DNA of 64,000 bases. Source: Lysobacter sp. ISL-50. GTDB lineage: Bacteria > Pseudomonadota > Gammaproteobacteria > Xanthomonadales > Xanthomonadaceae. This document shows, piece after piece, positions 27,202-35,799 of the stretch (position 1 is its first letter; every line of letters starts with the position of its first letter). The notes beneath the pieces were generated by a model. That model had not been told where the DNA came from, did no database searches, and saw nothing but the letters and a program-made list of their open reading frames with translations. Both the position numbers and the translations under genes were made by a program. The stretch is taken from positions 82,203 to 146,202 of the forward strand of contig NZ_JAGGRI010000037.1 of assembly GCF_018612875.1 (NCBI RefSeq). Direction: 5' to 3'.

Positions 27202-27453
27202 TCACGGCACCTCGCATTTCCAGATCGAATCGGCCAGCCACAGATTCGCGCGGGTGATGTGGTTGTAGATCTCTTCCACCGGCGTCCCGCCTTGCGCGCT
27301 GCATTTGCCGACGGCGTCGGCGCGGGCATCGCTCAGGGCGATGCCGGGGTCGTAACTCTGGCCGTGACCGCTGACGGTGATGACATCGGCCAAGGCCGAA
27401 CCTGATACCGGCAACAGCAACGCTAAAGCGATGACGACGCAATGCCTCTTCAT
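27202..27453 (-). CDS. Small secreted protein
   Basis: 83 residues from the ATG at 27453, with a signal peptide (VVIALALLLPVSGSALADV). The mature ~60 residues contain DARADAVGKCSAQGGTP and IWKCEVP, i.e. one cysteine pair; they begin ITVSGHG. Similar in design to 12665-12943. Function unknown. It is convergent with the methyltransferase gene. Confidence 0.65.
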   Translation of the reverse strand: MKRHCVVIALALLLPVSGSALADVITVSGHGQSYDPGIALSDARADAVGKCSAQGGTPVEEIYNHITRANLWLADSIWKCEVP

Positions 27454-27737
27454 GTTCGCGCTCCCGACGGTGAGTCCGGGGCATTCGAGCATGCGCCAGG
27501 GAGGCGACCGTGAAAAACGAGTAAGCGGACCGTAAAGAGATTCGCGATATCGGCGTCGACGAAGCGCGCAGGCCCGTTCACTGAAGCGTCCCATTTCGCC
27601 CAGCCATACCCCGCCCGCCACAGCCGCGCCAAGCAAAATCATCCATCCATGTCCGCCGCCGGCCGTTTGTGCTCGCCTGCGCGCCGCCCGCCCTCGCATG
27701 CTGCGCGGCAATCGCACCGTGGTCACTAGGAGTCGGA

Positions 27738-28763
27738 ATGAGGTTCCAGCGCAGCAAACGTATCGCCGGCGGGTTCGTCCTGCTGTCCGCCCTGATCCTG
27801 GGCATCGCCCCAACCGCCGCAAGCGCAGCCGCACCGCCCGAACACAGCAACGACATCGACCATGCCCTGCTGTGGGGACGCGACATCGACCAGATCAGCG
27901 CGGTCATGGCGGTCAAACTCGGGTTCCAGGTCCGGCCCGGACGCAACACCGACGGCGTCGCCAATCGCTATGTGCGCATGGCCGATCGCAGCTACATGGA
28001 GTTGTTCGGCATCACCCGCGCCGACGCCGCGATGGACCCGGGCATGAAGGCCGACCAAGCCTCGCTGCACGGCGGAGCGGGCGCGCGCACCTTCGGCCTG
28101 CGTTCGACCGTGCTCGAACAGGCGCATGCGTTCCTGCAACAACAATCCTTCGCGCCCACGCCGATCTTCACCGCCGCGCTCACCGACCCGGACGGCGACG
28201 GCCCGACGGCGCCGCCGCGCTGGCGTCTGTTCGCCTTCGAACACGCACCGCTGTCGAGCAACCTGTTCTTCATCGACTACGCCACGCTCAAGACCACACC
28301 CGCGCGCGTGTCCGAACACAAGATCGCGCCGCAGCACCCCAACGGCGCGCAAGCCCTGACCTCGATCTGGCTGCTGTCCGCCGACGCCGAGGCCGATCGC
28401 AAACAATTCGAGCGACTCGGTCTCGCCGGCGCGACCCGCATCCGCATCCCGCAGCTCGCCGCCCAGGGCTATTGCGTTCCGGTGAACGGCAAACGCCTGC
28501 TGGCGTTGCAACCCGACGGCCCGGGCACCGCCGCCGACGCCCTGCGCGAGGGCGGCCCACAATTGTTGGGGCTCAGCATCGGCGTGGCCGATCTCGATAT
28601 CGCGAAGCGACAGATCGAACGCGGCTACGAAACCCAGCTCACCGCTTACCGCGGCGCGCTCGGCGAAGCGTTTCTGGCGCCGACCCAGGGCGATCTGGGA
28701 TTGCTGATCGAGTTTCATGCTTCGTCGAAGGCCGCGATGGCTTGCGGCGGTGGCGTCAATTGA
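27738..28763 (+). CDS. Secreted glyoxalase-like (VOC) domain protein
   Basis: 341 residues with a signal peptide ending ASAAAPP. The mature protein starts IDHALLWGRDIDQISAVMAVKLGFQVRPG, the opening strand-helix of the vicinal-oxygen-chelate fold, and a second half-module follows (SIGVADLDIAKRQIERGY). The ordering fits Glyoxalase_3-type proteins, including YMELFGI and GLRSTVLEQAHAFL. Metal ligands are not certain. It is an exported enzyme or binding protein of unknown substrate. Confidence 0.75.
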   Translation: MRFQRSKRIAGGFVLLSALILGIAPTAASAAAPPEHSNDIDHALLWGRDIDQISAVMAVKLGFQVRPGRNTDGVANRYVRMADRSYMELFGITRADAAMDPGMKADQASLHGGAGARTFGLRSTVLEQAHAFLQQQSFAPTPIFTAALTDPDGDGPTAPPRWRLFAFEHAPLSSNLFFIDYATLKTTPARVSEHKIAPQHPNGAQALTSIWLLSADAEADRKQFERLGLAGATRIRIPQLAAQGYCVPVNGKRLLALQPDGPGTAADALREGGPQLLGLSIGVADLDIAKRQIERGYETQLTAYRGALGEAFLAPTQGDLGLLIEFHASSKAAMACGGGVN

Positions 28764-28768
28764 CGGCG

Positions 28769-28843
28769 CGGACTGAGTCGTCGTCATCCGCCGACTCAGT
28801 CCGAACATTGCCGGCACCGCCTCAATGCATTTGGGGCGGTGCC
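28769..28843. terminator. Two hairpins between convergent genes
   Basis: An ~11-bp hairpin at 28769-28802 and a 9-bp hairpin at 28812-28843 separate the glyoxalase-like gene (+) from the glycosyltransferase gene (-). T tracts are weak; they probably act as a shared terminator region. Confidence 0.45.
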
Positions 28844-28851
28844 TCTTGCCG

Positions 28852-30111
28852 TTACCCGCGGCGTTGCCCCTGCCCGAACGTATCGATCAACAACTTCGCC
28901 GCCACTTCCGCGCCGTCGCCGCGAATCATGCCCGCCACTGCGTTAGCCCGAGCGCGGACTCCACTGCTCAACGCCGCATCGAGTGCGGCCGAGAACGACT
29001 CCATGCCCGGATTCGGCCCGGCGTGCGCGACGCCGATGCTCAGGTCGGCGACGCGGCCGGCCCAGTACGGCTGATCGGCGATCTGCGGCACCACCACCTG
29101 CGGCGTACCCGAGCGCGCGGCCGTCGTGGTCGTGCCGGCGCCGCCGTGATGCACGACGACGGCAACGCGACGGAACAAAGCCTGCTGGTTGACCTCGCCG
29201 ACGACGAAGCAATCCGCGCGATCGTCGTTCAACGCCAACTCGGCCCAGCCTTGCGAGAGCAATACGCGGTGGCCCTGTGCGCGGATCGCTTCGATCACCA
29301 CGCGCGCCGCCTCCTTCAATCCTTGCATCGGCATGCTGCCGAAGCCGACATACACCGGCGGCGCGCCGGCATCGAGGAACGCGAGCAGTTCGTCCGGCAG
29401 CGGACGTTCGTCGGGCAATATCCACGCGCCGGTCTGCACCACCTCACGCAAACTCGTCGGCGGCCACGGACATAGCGTCGGGTCCGACGCCAGCCACGGG
29501 CGATCGGTCAGGACGTGATCGCGGACGTTGTCCACCGGCGGCAGGCCGACCGACGCGCGCAGATGGTTGACGCCGGCGCCGAACAAAGCGTTCTTGGCCT
29601 GGATGTCGAACTCCCACAACTGCTTGTTGTCGCTCACGTCCGCCGGCAGCGGATGGCCCGGGTATTCGTAAGGCCGCTGGTGCGAGGACGGCAGGAACAG
29701 CGGGCAATAGGCGGCGTACACATAGCCGATGCCCATGCGCTCGGCCACCGAGCGCGCGGCGGCGGTGGACGGAAACAGACCGGCCGCGACGATGGCATCG
29801 CAATCCTGCGCGGCGGTGGAGATCGCTTCGTACTGCGCGGCGACGATCCGGGCCGCGTGCGTGGCGATCGTCTCGCCCTTGCGCCCGGGCGGTTCCGCCG
29901 CCTGCCGCTTTAGCGCCTCGCCGACCCACTCGCGCACCGACGAGAACGCCGGCGCCAGCGGCACCCCGGCGCGTTCCAGCAAGTCCGCGAACTCCTGATC
30001 CGGCGGCGCGCACACCCGCACCTGCGCCCCGAGCGCCTGCAACTGCAGGCCCAGACCCGCCATCGGCTCGACATCTCCGCGCGACCCATACGTCGATAAC
30101 AAAATGCGCAT
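28852..30111 (-). CDS. GT1-family glycosyltransferase (antibiotic/sterol UGT-like)
   Basis: 419 residues from the ATG at 30111, where the typical start MRILLSTYGSRGDVEPMAGLG appears; a 19-codon upstream extension is unlikely. The C-terminal donor-binding part has PPVYVGFGSMPM, VVHHGGAGTTTTAARSGTPQVVVPQIADQPYWAGRV, the signature of GT1 enzymes such as vancomycin-pathway GtfE and sterol 3-beta-glucosyltransferases. It transfers a nucleotide-activated sugar to a lipid or secondary metabolite. No biosynthetic cluster surrounds it. Confidence 0.92.
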   Translation of the reverse strand: MRILLSTYGSRGDVEPMAGLGLQLQALGAQVRVCAPPDQEFADLLERAGVPLAPAFSSVREWVGEALKRQAAEPPGRKGETIATHAARIVAAQYEAISTAAQDCDAIVAAGLFPSTAAARSVAERMGIGYVYAAYCPLFLPSSHQRPYEYPGHPLPADVSDNKQLWEFDIQAKNALFGAGVNHLRASVGLPPVDNVRDHVLTDRPWLASDPTLCPWPPTSLREVVQTGAWILPDERPLPDELLAFLDAGAPPVYVGFGSMPMQGLKEAARVVIEAIRAQGHRVLLSQGWAELALNDDRADCFVVGEVNQQALFRRVAVVVHHGGAGTTTTAARSGTPQVVVPQIADQPYWAGRVADLSIGVAHAGPNPGMESFSAALDAALSSGVRARANAVAGMIRGDGAEVAAKLLIDTFGQGQRRG

Positions 30112-30262
30112 TTCGCTGCTCCCTATCCGCCGGTTTCGGCGTAGGGCGCGGATTGTGTTGCACGCCAAGGGCCTTGCCGCAAGCCCCCCGGCGCGCTATA
30201 AATTGATTGTGGGAACAGGGCCGAACGCGGCCGATTCAATCGCCCCACCCCCGATCGCCTCT

Positions 30263-30475
30263 TTAATCGTCCGGCCGCGAGTTCTCGCCCGGCAACGGCT
30301 GATGCCCTTTCCCCGGCGGCAAGTCCGCATTCTGAACGTGCTTGCGCTTGGCCTTCGCGTCATCGGACGAAGGAGTCTCGCCCGGCAGCGGCTGATGCCC
30401 TTGACCGCCCGGCGGCCCGTCCCTGCTTCCTTGTCGATCCCGCTTCGGCCCGGTCTGCTTCGTGTCGTTGCCCAT
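30263..30475 (-). CDS. Small hydrophilic protein with two GHQPLPGE repeats
   Basis: 70 residues, charged and probably disordered. A unit PPG-GHQPLPGE-x-x-x-DD occurs twice (about residues 21-39 and 53-70), showing an internal duplication. GAGG lies about 10 bp before the ATG. No hydrophobic core, so a structured enzyme is excluded. The repeated motif preserved in frame argues that it is translated. Confidence 0.55.
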   Translation of the reverse strand: MGNDTKQTGPKRDRQGSRDGPPGGQGHQPLPGETPSSDDAKAKRKHVQNADLPPGKGHQPLPGENSRPDD

Positions 30476-31142
30476 CTGAGTCGTCCTCGTAAGACGTCGG
30501 CTCCGGCTGGATCCGGCGATGATTCACGCTGAGGGCTGGGCGGTTAATAGCGGGTCTAATCGGGGTGGGCGGCTCTTCACGGGTAGCGAACATACACATT
30601 GCGTCGTGCATGAAGGCGGCGATACGAACAGCGGATTGGTTTTCAACCAACCGGCTTGCTTACTACGATGCTCTATTCGCTTTTGCGCGATCGCGAATAG
30701 ACAAGCGGATGTTGTCTAAATCGTGCGCAACTCGCCGGAGCGCGGGCACCGCTGCGCGATCTTTCAATCTGCTGCATCGGCAACGGCTGCTTCTACATTC
30801 GCGCATCCAATCATTCGCGCAGCGATCTACGTCACAACGGTTCATGTTCCAAAACATGATCGAAGCGCGGCCACACACCGCGCAATGAACGTAGCCCCCC
30901 GCACACGCCTCATTCGGCAAACAATGCGCGCGCGAAAGTGTGCGCCAAACCGCTCTTTTTACGTGCTTTCCAGAACCACCGATGACGTCTCACTTTTCAC
31001 GTAGGGGTGCGGCGATGAGGGCCCGTTCTAGTCAGTGCGGCCCGACTGAGCGTTAGACATTCCACTGCACGCACCGCGACTTGCCCCAGACCCGCCGCAA
31101 CTTGTGTTCGCATCCCTCTCTTTGCTTAAGGAGCTTTTGGAT
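30476..31142. other. Intergenic region upstream of the first alpha-lytic-like protease
   Basis: 667 bp with moderate GC. No gene was recognised. Its right end carries the element shared with the second protease gene (30997-31054). Confidence 0.55.
30997..31054 (+). promoter_or_regulatory. Conserved upstream element of protease 1
   Basis: The element contains CACGTAGGGG and then GCCCGTT and GCGGCCCG in order. A matching element lies at 34367-34421. Both start about 140 bp upstream of the respective ATG, suggesting a shared promoter or leader. Confidence 0.5.
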
Positions 31143-32357
31143 ATGCGTAAGTTCAGTATGTCGGTTCTCGCTGCCACCGTAGCCATGACCGTATCCGGCG
31201 CGGCCTTCGCCGCCGACGATCTCTCCCCCGCGTTGAAGACGGCCATGCAGCGCGACCTGGGTCTGTCCAGCACGCAGCTGAGCCAGTACCTCAAGGTCGA
31301 ACGTCTGGCCGAGCAGCAGGAAAAAACCGTGCAGGCGCAGTTGGGCCGCAACTTCGCCGGTGCGTGGGTCGAACGCAAGGCCGATGGTTCCTTCGGCTTC
31401 GTCGCGGCCAGCACGTCGATCAAGAACGCCAAGGCCGTCGCCGGCGTCGAAACGCGTCAGGCGCGTCACAGCCTCGCCGCGCTCAATTCGGCGAAGGGAC
31501 AACTCGACAGCCTGCTCGCGCGCAGCGCCAAGGTGCCGAAGGGCGTGTACAGCTGGACGGTGGATCTGCCTAGCAACAGCGTCGTCGTCGGCGTCGCGCC
31601 GGGCGCGGAAGAAGCCGGTGTCGATTTCGTCGCCCGCAGCGGGCTCGACGCGCGCGTGGTGCGCTTCGAAACCCTGCACGAAGCGCCGCAGCGGCGCATC
31701 GCGGTGCAAGGCGGCCGCGGCATGCTGCGCGATCCCGGCGACGGCTATCTGTATGCGTGCTCGGTCGGCTTCACCGTGACCAAGGGCAGCACGCCGGGCT
31801 ACGCCACCGCCGGCCATTGCGGCACCGCGGGCGAGATCGTTTACCAGGAAGTCTCGCAGTGGAATCCGGGCGTCCGCGTCGGCACGTTCTCGGCTTCGTC
31901 CATGCCCAGCGGCAACCAGACCGGCCCCGATCGCGGTTGGGTCAAGGTCGATACCACGCACACGCTGTCGCCCAGCGTCTACGGTTACGGCAGCGGCGAC
32001 GTCACCGTGCGCGGCAGCAGCGAAGCCGCCGTCGGCGCCGCGCTGTGCCGTTCCGGCCGCACCAGCGGCTGGCATTGCGGCGCGATTCGCAGCAAGAACA
32101 ACACCGTGTCGTACGTGGACGACGCGGGCAATCCGGACGGCACCGTCACCGGCCTGACCCGCACCAGCGCCTGCGCCGAAGGCGGCGACTCCGGCGGTTC
32201 GTTCATCACCGGCGCCGGTCAAGCGCAGGGCGTGCTCTCCGGCGGCAGCGGCAGCTGCTCGGGCAGCCAGGGCAACAACGGCGGCGGCAACAGCTACTAC
32301 ACGCCGATCAACTCGATCCTCAGCGCGTATGCGTTGACCTTGCGTACCAGCCCGTAA
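31143..32357 (+). CDS. Alpha-lytic-type serine protease preproenzyme, copy 1 (S1E)
   Basis: 404 residues: signal peptide to AAFAAD, a pro-region of ~175 residues (the folding catalyst in this family, with DLSPALKTAMQRDLGLSSTQLSQYL) and a ~200-residue protease domain. Triad: His in GYATAGHCGT, Asp in GPDRGWVK, Ser in CAEGGDSGGSFI. AAVGAALCRSGRTSGWHCG is the hallmark of alpha-lytic/streptogrisin proteases. Compared with the 397-residue Lysobacter alpha-lytic protease the length is normal. Secreted for bacterial or protein lysis. TAAGGAG precedes the ATG. Confidence 0.95.
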   Translation: MRKFSMSVLAATVAMTVSGAAFAADDLSPALKTAMQRDLGLSSTQLSQYLKVERLAEQQEKTVQAQLGRNFAGAWVERKADGSFGFVAASTSIKNAKAVAGVETRQARHSLAALNSAKGQLDSLLARSAKVPKGVYSWTVDLPSNSVVVGVAPGAEEAGVDFVARSGLDARVVRFETLHEAPQRRIAVQGGRGMLRDPGDGYLYACSVGFTVTKGSTPGYATAGHCGTAGEIVYQEVSQWNPGVRVGTFSASSMPSGNQTGPDRGWVKVDTTHTLSPSVYGYGSGDVTVRGSSEAAVGAALCRSGRTSGWHCGAIRSKNNTVSYVDDAGNPDGTVTGLTRTSACAEGGDSGGSFITGAGQAQGVLSGGSGSCSGSQGNNGGGNSYYTPINSILSAYALTLRTSP

Positions 32358-32456
32358 CCCATCGTTAACGAAGTGCGAGTCGAGCGCCCCGGTTTCCGGG
32401 GCGCTTTTTTTTCGTCTGCGAAAATAGCGATTGGCGGCAGGCGACGAAGCAACCGT
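32351..32456. repeat. Protease 3'-flank repeat, left copy
   Basis: Starts at the stop of protease 1 and spans its terminator and the following ~45 bp (GGCGGCAGGCGACGA near the end). The right copy at 33815-33917 matches nearly throughout with scattered substitutions. Confidence 0.8.
32384..32412 (+). terminator. Terminator of protease 1
   Basis: A 9-bp GC stem (32384-32392 with 32396-32404) with TTT loop is followed by eight T residues, 27 bp past the stop. Confidence 0.93.
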
Positions 32457-32711
32457 CATGCCGCGCGCGCCGGGCACAACGCCCCGGTGGCAACGACGGC
32501 CTGCTTGCGCAAACCGAGCCGCCGCCCGCCCAGCCCGTCTTCGCCGGCTCGACGAACCGCCGGACGCTTTCGCACCGCATGCATGTCGGGTTCGCACATC
32601 GAATTACGAACTACTCATTGATTCGTTCCGTTCCGGGCCCCGGGACGCCGGTCCGAATCGACACAGTCATCCATTCGATGCGCTTCAGCGCTCAACCAAA
32701 GGAAATACGTC
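32413..32711. other. Intergenic region, nothing recognised beyond the repeat
   Basis: Bases 32351-32456 form the left copy of a ~105-bp repeat shared with 33815-33917. The rest up to 32711 shows no gene; a promoter for the next small gene is expected but not assigned. Confidence 0.5.
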
Positions 32712-33119
32712 ATGCGCGCACTAGGATTCAAAGCCGTCATCGGGTCGGCGCTCCTGCTCCTGAGCTTCGCCTCGCAAGCCGCTTCTTGCCCCTTCATTGC
32801 CGACGTCAGTAACGCCCGTGCGACCTCGAACACCGCTTACAGCCCGGTCGGCGGACTGTCGTATGCCACCTACTTCGTCGAAGCCTCGATGGGCGGCGGC
32901 AACGCGGGCTTGATCAATTTGTCGATCCAGGCCCTGCCCGGCTTCAGCTACAGCAACGGCCAGAAGGGATTCGTCGGGAACGGCGCCGACCTGTACATCA
33001 GCTACTTCGTCGCACCCTCGGCGCCGGTCGGCGGCTACCGCGACGTCAACTACCGCATCCTCAATGCCGCCGGACAGGTGATCTGCATCGACCAGTTCCG
33101 CGTCAACGTCAGCGGCTGA
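32712..33119 (+). CDS. Small secreted beta protein, paralogue A
   Basis: 135 residues; signal peptide to FASQAAS. The mature domain shares SYATYFVEASMGGGNA, LSIQALPGFSY, GYRDVNYRI and AAGQVICIDQFRVNV with the next gene, and has two cysteines at its ends suited to one disulfide. Likely a small all-beta fold, such as an inhibitor-like or binding module. Positioned between the two proteases, it could be a secretion partner or ligand-binding protein; no evidence decides. Confidence 0.8.
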   Translation: MRALGFKAVIGSALLLLSFASQAASCPFIADVSNARATSNTAYSPVGGLSYATYFVEASMGGGNAGLINLSIQALPGFSYSNGQKGFVGNGADLYISYFVAPSAPVGGYRDVNYRILNAAGQVICIDQFRVNVSG

Positions 33120-33161
33120 CGCTCACGCGAGCGCCCGACTCGTGATCGCTCCAGCCCCTGG

Positions 33162-33188
33162 GCGCCTGGAACCTCCAGGCGCTCTTCC
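33162..33188 (+). terminator. Hairpin after paralogue A
   Basis: A perfect 9-bp stem (33162-33170 with 33174-33182) with ACC loop is followed by TCTTCC. Weak T run. Confidence 0.4.
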
Positions 33189-33280
33189 AGCCACCCTCCA
33201 GCGCCTCGGTACCCGCCCGATTTCGCCCGCGCGCGGCGTCGGCGTCGTCGCGCGCTCGATACACACAGGACTCATCCGCC

Positions 33281-33685
33281 ATGAAGCCATTGGGATTCAA
33301 CGCCGCCATCGGCGCGTCTTTGCTGCTGCTGAGCTTCGCCTCCGAAGCCGCATGCCCGATCCTGCCCGACCAAAGCACCCCGCTCATGAACACCAGCACC
33401 GCGTACACGACCGTCTCCGGTCTCGCCTACGCCACCTACTTTCTCGAAATCAGCGCCGGCGGCGGCAACGCCTCCTTGGGCAACCTGTCGATCCAAGGTG
33501 TACCCGGCTTCGCTTACCAGCCGCCGAGCCGCGTGAAAGGCTTCATCGGCAGCGGCACGACGCTGTACATCACCTGGCTTGTCGGCCGCGGCTCGCAGAC
33601 GGGGTATCGCGATTTGACCTATCGCATCCGCAATTCCGCCGGACAGGTTGTTTGTTCGGATGAGTTTCGGGTGACGGTGTATTGA
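33281..33685 (+). CDS. Small secreted beta protein, paralogue B
   Basis: 134 residues, signal peptide to FASEAAC. It is a tandem paralogue of the preceding gene: AYATYFLEISAGGGNA, LSIQGVPGFAY, GYRDLTYRI, AGQVVCSDEFRVTV align without gaps over most of the length. The pair duplicated after insertion between the proteases or together with them. Function unknown. Confidence 0.8.
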   Translation: MKPLGFNAAIGASLLLLSFASEAACPILPDQSTPLMNTSTAYTTVSGLAYATYFLEISAGGGNASLGNLSIQGVPGFAYQPPSRVKGFIGSGTTLYITWLVGRGSQTGYRDLTYRIRNSAGQVVCSDEFRVTVY

Positions 33686-33814
33686 GGGTGAGCGGCGCGG
33701 GCTGATCGCGCGATCGGCCCTGTGGAATACGGTGGCTTCTTGCCGAGGGGGGCGGGCGATCGCACTCAGGCCGATAAGCCGGTTCATTGCTCCTGGCCAG
33801 GCAAATGAGGCCGG

Positions 33815-33917
33815 CTCGTAATTCATCGCGAACGAAGTGCGAATCGAGCGCCGCGGATTTCCGGGGCACTTTTTTTCGTCCGCGAAAACGGGGCGACGGC
33901 AGGCGACGATGCGACCG
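33815..33917. repeat. Protease 3'-flank repeat, right copy (orphan)
   Basis: Matches 32351-32456 from the bases of the stop codon (TCGTAATTCATCG against CCGTAACCCATCG) through the terminator to GGCGGCAGGCGACGA-like sequence, but no protease gene precedes it. The terminator stem here carries two mismatches. It looks like the scar of a lost third protease copy or of a segmental duplication. Confidence 0.8.
33848..33876 (+). terminator. Degenerate terminator copy
   Basis: Imperfect 9-bp stem followed by seven T residues, inside the orphan repeat. It now lies 162 bp past paralogue B and may serve it. Confidence 0.5.
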
Positions 33918-34366
33918 CTGTGGCGCACGCCGCGAATACAACGCGACTATGCGATTAAGCGGGCAAGACGTATCGCGGTCGCGATCCGCTTCGCCCGATG
34001 CTCGCAAAAAACAGATGGCGCGCATCGCAAGCACTCGATCGCGGCAGTCGTCGTCGCGATGTCGGGTCTGGCCGTCGGCTATCCAGGACGCGCCGCCGCA
34101 GAACATCCGGATAGCGGAAAATCTCGCGCCGGGCAGTTCAGCGGAACCGGCGGCGAGGACACAGCGCGCTTCACGCTCGAATTCAAACGAACCCGGCCAA
34201 CACCGGTCACGACCGCGCCGGACGCCCGCCGCCGGGCGGCTAAACGCCGGCCAGCCAGCCGCGACAGCCGTCGATTCACGACCGCGAACTCGTTCATGTA
34301 CCAAAACAAACACCCGGCACTCACGAAACACGCGATCTATCGCACAAAAAACACGCAATAAATCTC

Positions 34367-34421
34367 AGTTCCTACGTAGGGGGATGCCAATTAGTGCCCG
34401 TTGTAACCATTACGGCCCGCC
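34367..34421 (+). promoter_or_regulatory. Conserved upstream element of protease 2
   Basis: TACGTAGGGG, GCCCGTT and ACGGCCCG appear in the order and spacing of the element at 30997-31054. Located about 140 bp before the ATG. Confidence 0.5.
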
Positions 34422-34511
34422 AAAACGCTGCCCCAACGCCAAAGGATCGGCGCCTGCGTCTGGCGGGCCGCACTGCAGTTCGCGTCCCTCTTTCACCCAA
34501 GGAGTTTCGGA

Positions 34512-35726
34512 ATGCGTAAGTTCAGTTTGTCGATCCTCACCGCCACCGTCGCCATGACCGTCTCCGGCGCGGCCCTCGCCGCCGACGACCTCGCCCCCGG
34601 CCTGAAGGCGGCCATGCAGCGCGACCTCGGCCTGTCCGGCACGCAAGTGACCGAGTACCTCAAGGCCGAGCGCCTCGCCGCTCAACAAGAAAAGACCGTG
34701 GCAAAGCAGTTGGGCCGCAACTTCGCCGGCGCCTGGCTGGAACGTAAGGCCGACGGCAGCTTCGGCTTCGTCGCCGCCACCACCTCGATCAAGGCGGCCA
34801 AGGCCGCGGCCGGCATCGAAACCCGCCAGGCCCGCCACAGCCTGAGCGCGCTCAACGCCGCCAAGGGCCAGCTCGACAGCCAACTGGCGCGCAACGGCAA
34901 GGCGCCGAAGGGTGTGTACAGCTGGTCGGTGGATCTGCCGAGCAACAGCGTGATCGTCGGCGTGGCCCCGGGCGCGGAAGACGCCGCCGTCGACTTCGTC
35001 GCCCGCAGCGGCCTGGACACCACGTCGGTGCGCTTCGAAACCATGGCCGAAGCCCCGCAGCGCCGCACCACCATCCAGGGCGGCCGCGGCTACCTGCGCG
35101 ACCCGGGCGACGGCTACCTGTACGCCTGTTCGGTCGGCTTCTCGGTGACCGAGGGCACCACCCCGGGCTTCGCCACCGCCGGCCACTGCGGCACCGTCGG
35201 CGAAGTGGTCTACAACGAAGACTCGCAGTGGGTTCCGGGCCTGCGCCTGGGCACGTTCGCCGCCTCGACCATGCCCGAAGCCAACCAGACCGGCCCCGAC
35301 CGCGGCTGGGTGCAGGTCGACAGCACCCACACCCTGGCGGCCAGCGTCTACGGCTACGGCAGCGGCGACGTCACCGTTCGCGGCAGCACCGAAGGCGCCG
35401 TCGGCGCCGCGCTGTGCCGCTCGGGCCGCACCAGCAGCTGGCGCTGCGGCGCGATCCGCAGCAAGAACGTGACCGTGTCGTATGTGGACGACGCCGGCAA
35501 CCCGGACGGCACCGTGACCGGCCTGACCCAGACCACCGCGTGCTCGGAAGGCGGCGACTCGGGCGGTTCGTTCATCACCAGCGCGGGGCAAGCGCAGGGC
35601 GTGCTGTCGGGCGGTAGCGGCAGCTGCAAGGGACGGCAGGGGCGTACGGGAGGTGGTAACAGCTACTACACGCCTATCAATTCGATTTTGAGTGCGTATG
35701 CGTTGACGTTGCGGACCAGCCCGTAA
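34512..35726 (+). CDS. Alpha-lytic-type serine protease preproenzyme, copy 2 (S1E)
   Basis: 404 residues, the same length as copy 1 and aligning end to end without visible gaps. Signal peptide to AALAAD; pro-region; protease with GFATAGHCGT, GPDRGWVQ and CSEGGDSGGSFI. The catalytic triad and AAVGAALCRSGRTS-type signature are intact. Differences from copy 1 concentrate in the pro-region and a few surface segments (SGSCKGRQGRTGG against SGSCSGSQGNNGG), so both are probably functional with distinct fine specificity. CAAGGAG precedes the ATG. Confidence 0.95.
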   Translation: MRKFSLSILTATVAMTVSGAALAADDLAPGLKAAMQRDLGLSGTQVTEYLKAERLAAQQEKTVAKQLGRNFAGAWLERKADGSFGFVAATTSIKAAKAAAGIETRQARHSLSALNAAKGQLDSQLARNGKAPKGVYSWSVDLPSNSVIVGVAPGAEDAAVDFVARSGLDTTSVRFETMAEAPQRRTTIQGGRGYLRDPGDGYLYACSVGFSVTEGTTPGFATAGHCGTVGEVVYNEDSQWVPGLRLGTFAASTMPEANQTGPDRGWVQVDSTHTLAASVYGYGSGDVTVRGSTEGAVGAALCRSGRTSSWRCGAIRSKNVTVSYVDDAGNPDGTVTGLTQTTACSEGGDSGGSFITSAGQAQGVLSGGSGSCKGRQGRTGGGNSYYTPINSILSAYALTLRTSP

Positions 35727-35753
35727 TTCGTTGCGGCTTGGATGGGCATAAGA

Positions 35754-35784
35754 GCGCCCCGGGGTTCCGGGGCGCTTTTTTTTT
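35754..35784 (+). terminator. Terminator of protease 2
   Basis: A 9-bp GC stem (35754-35762 with 35767-35775) followed by nine T residues, 28 bp past the stop and near-identical to that of protease 1. Confidence 0.93.
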
Positions 35785-35799
35785 GATCGAGAATGACGA

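Larger units (their letters stand above)
33686..34511. other. Intergenic region with orphan terminator copy
   Basis: 826 bp. Contains the right copy of the protease 3'-flank repeat (33815-33917) and, near the end, the upstream element of protease 2. Between 33918 and 34366 no gene was recognised. Confidence 0.6.
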
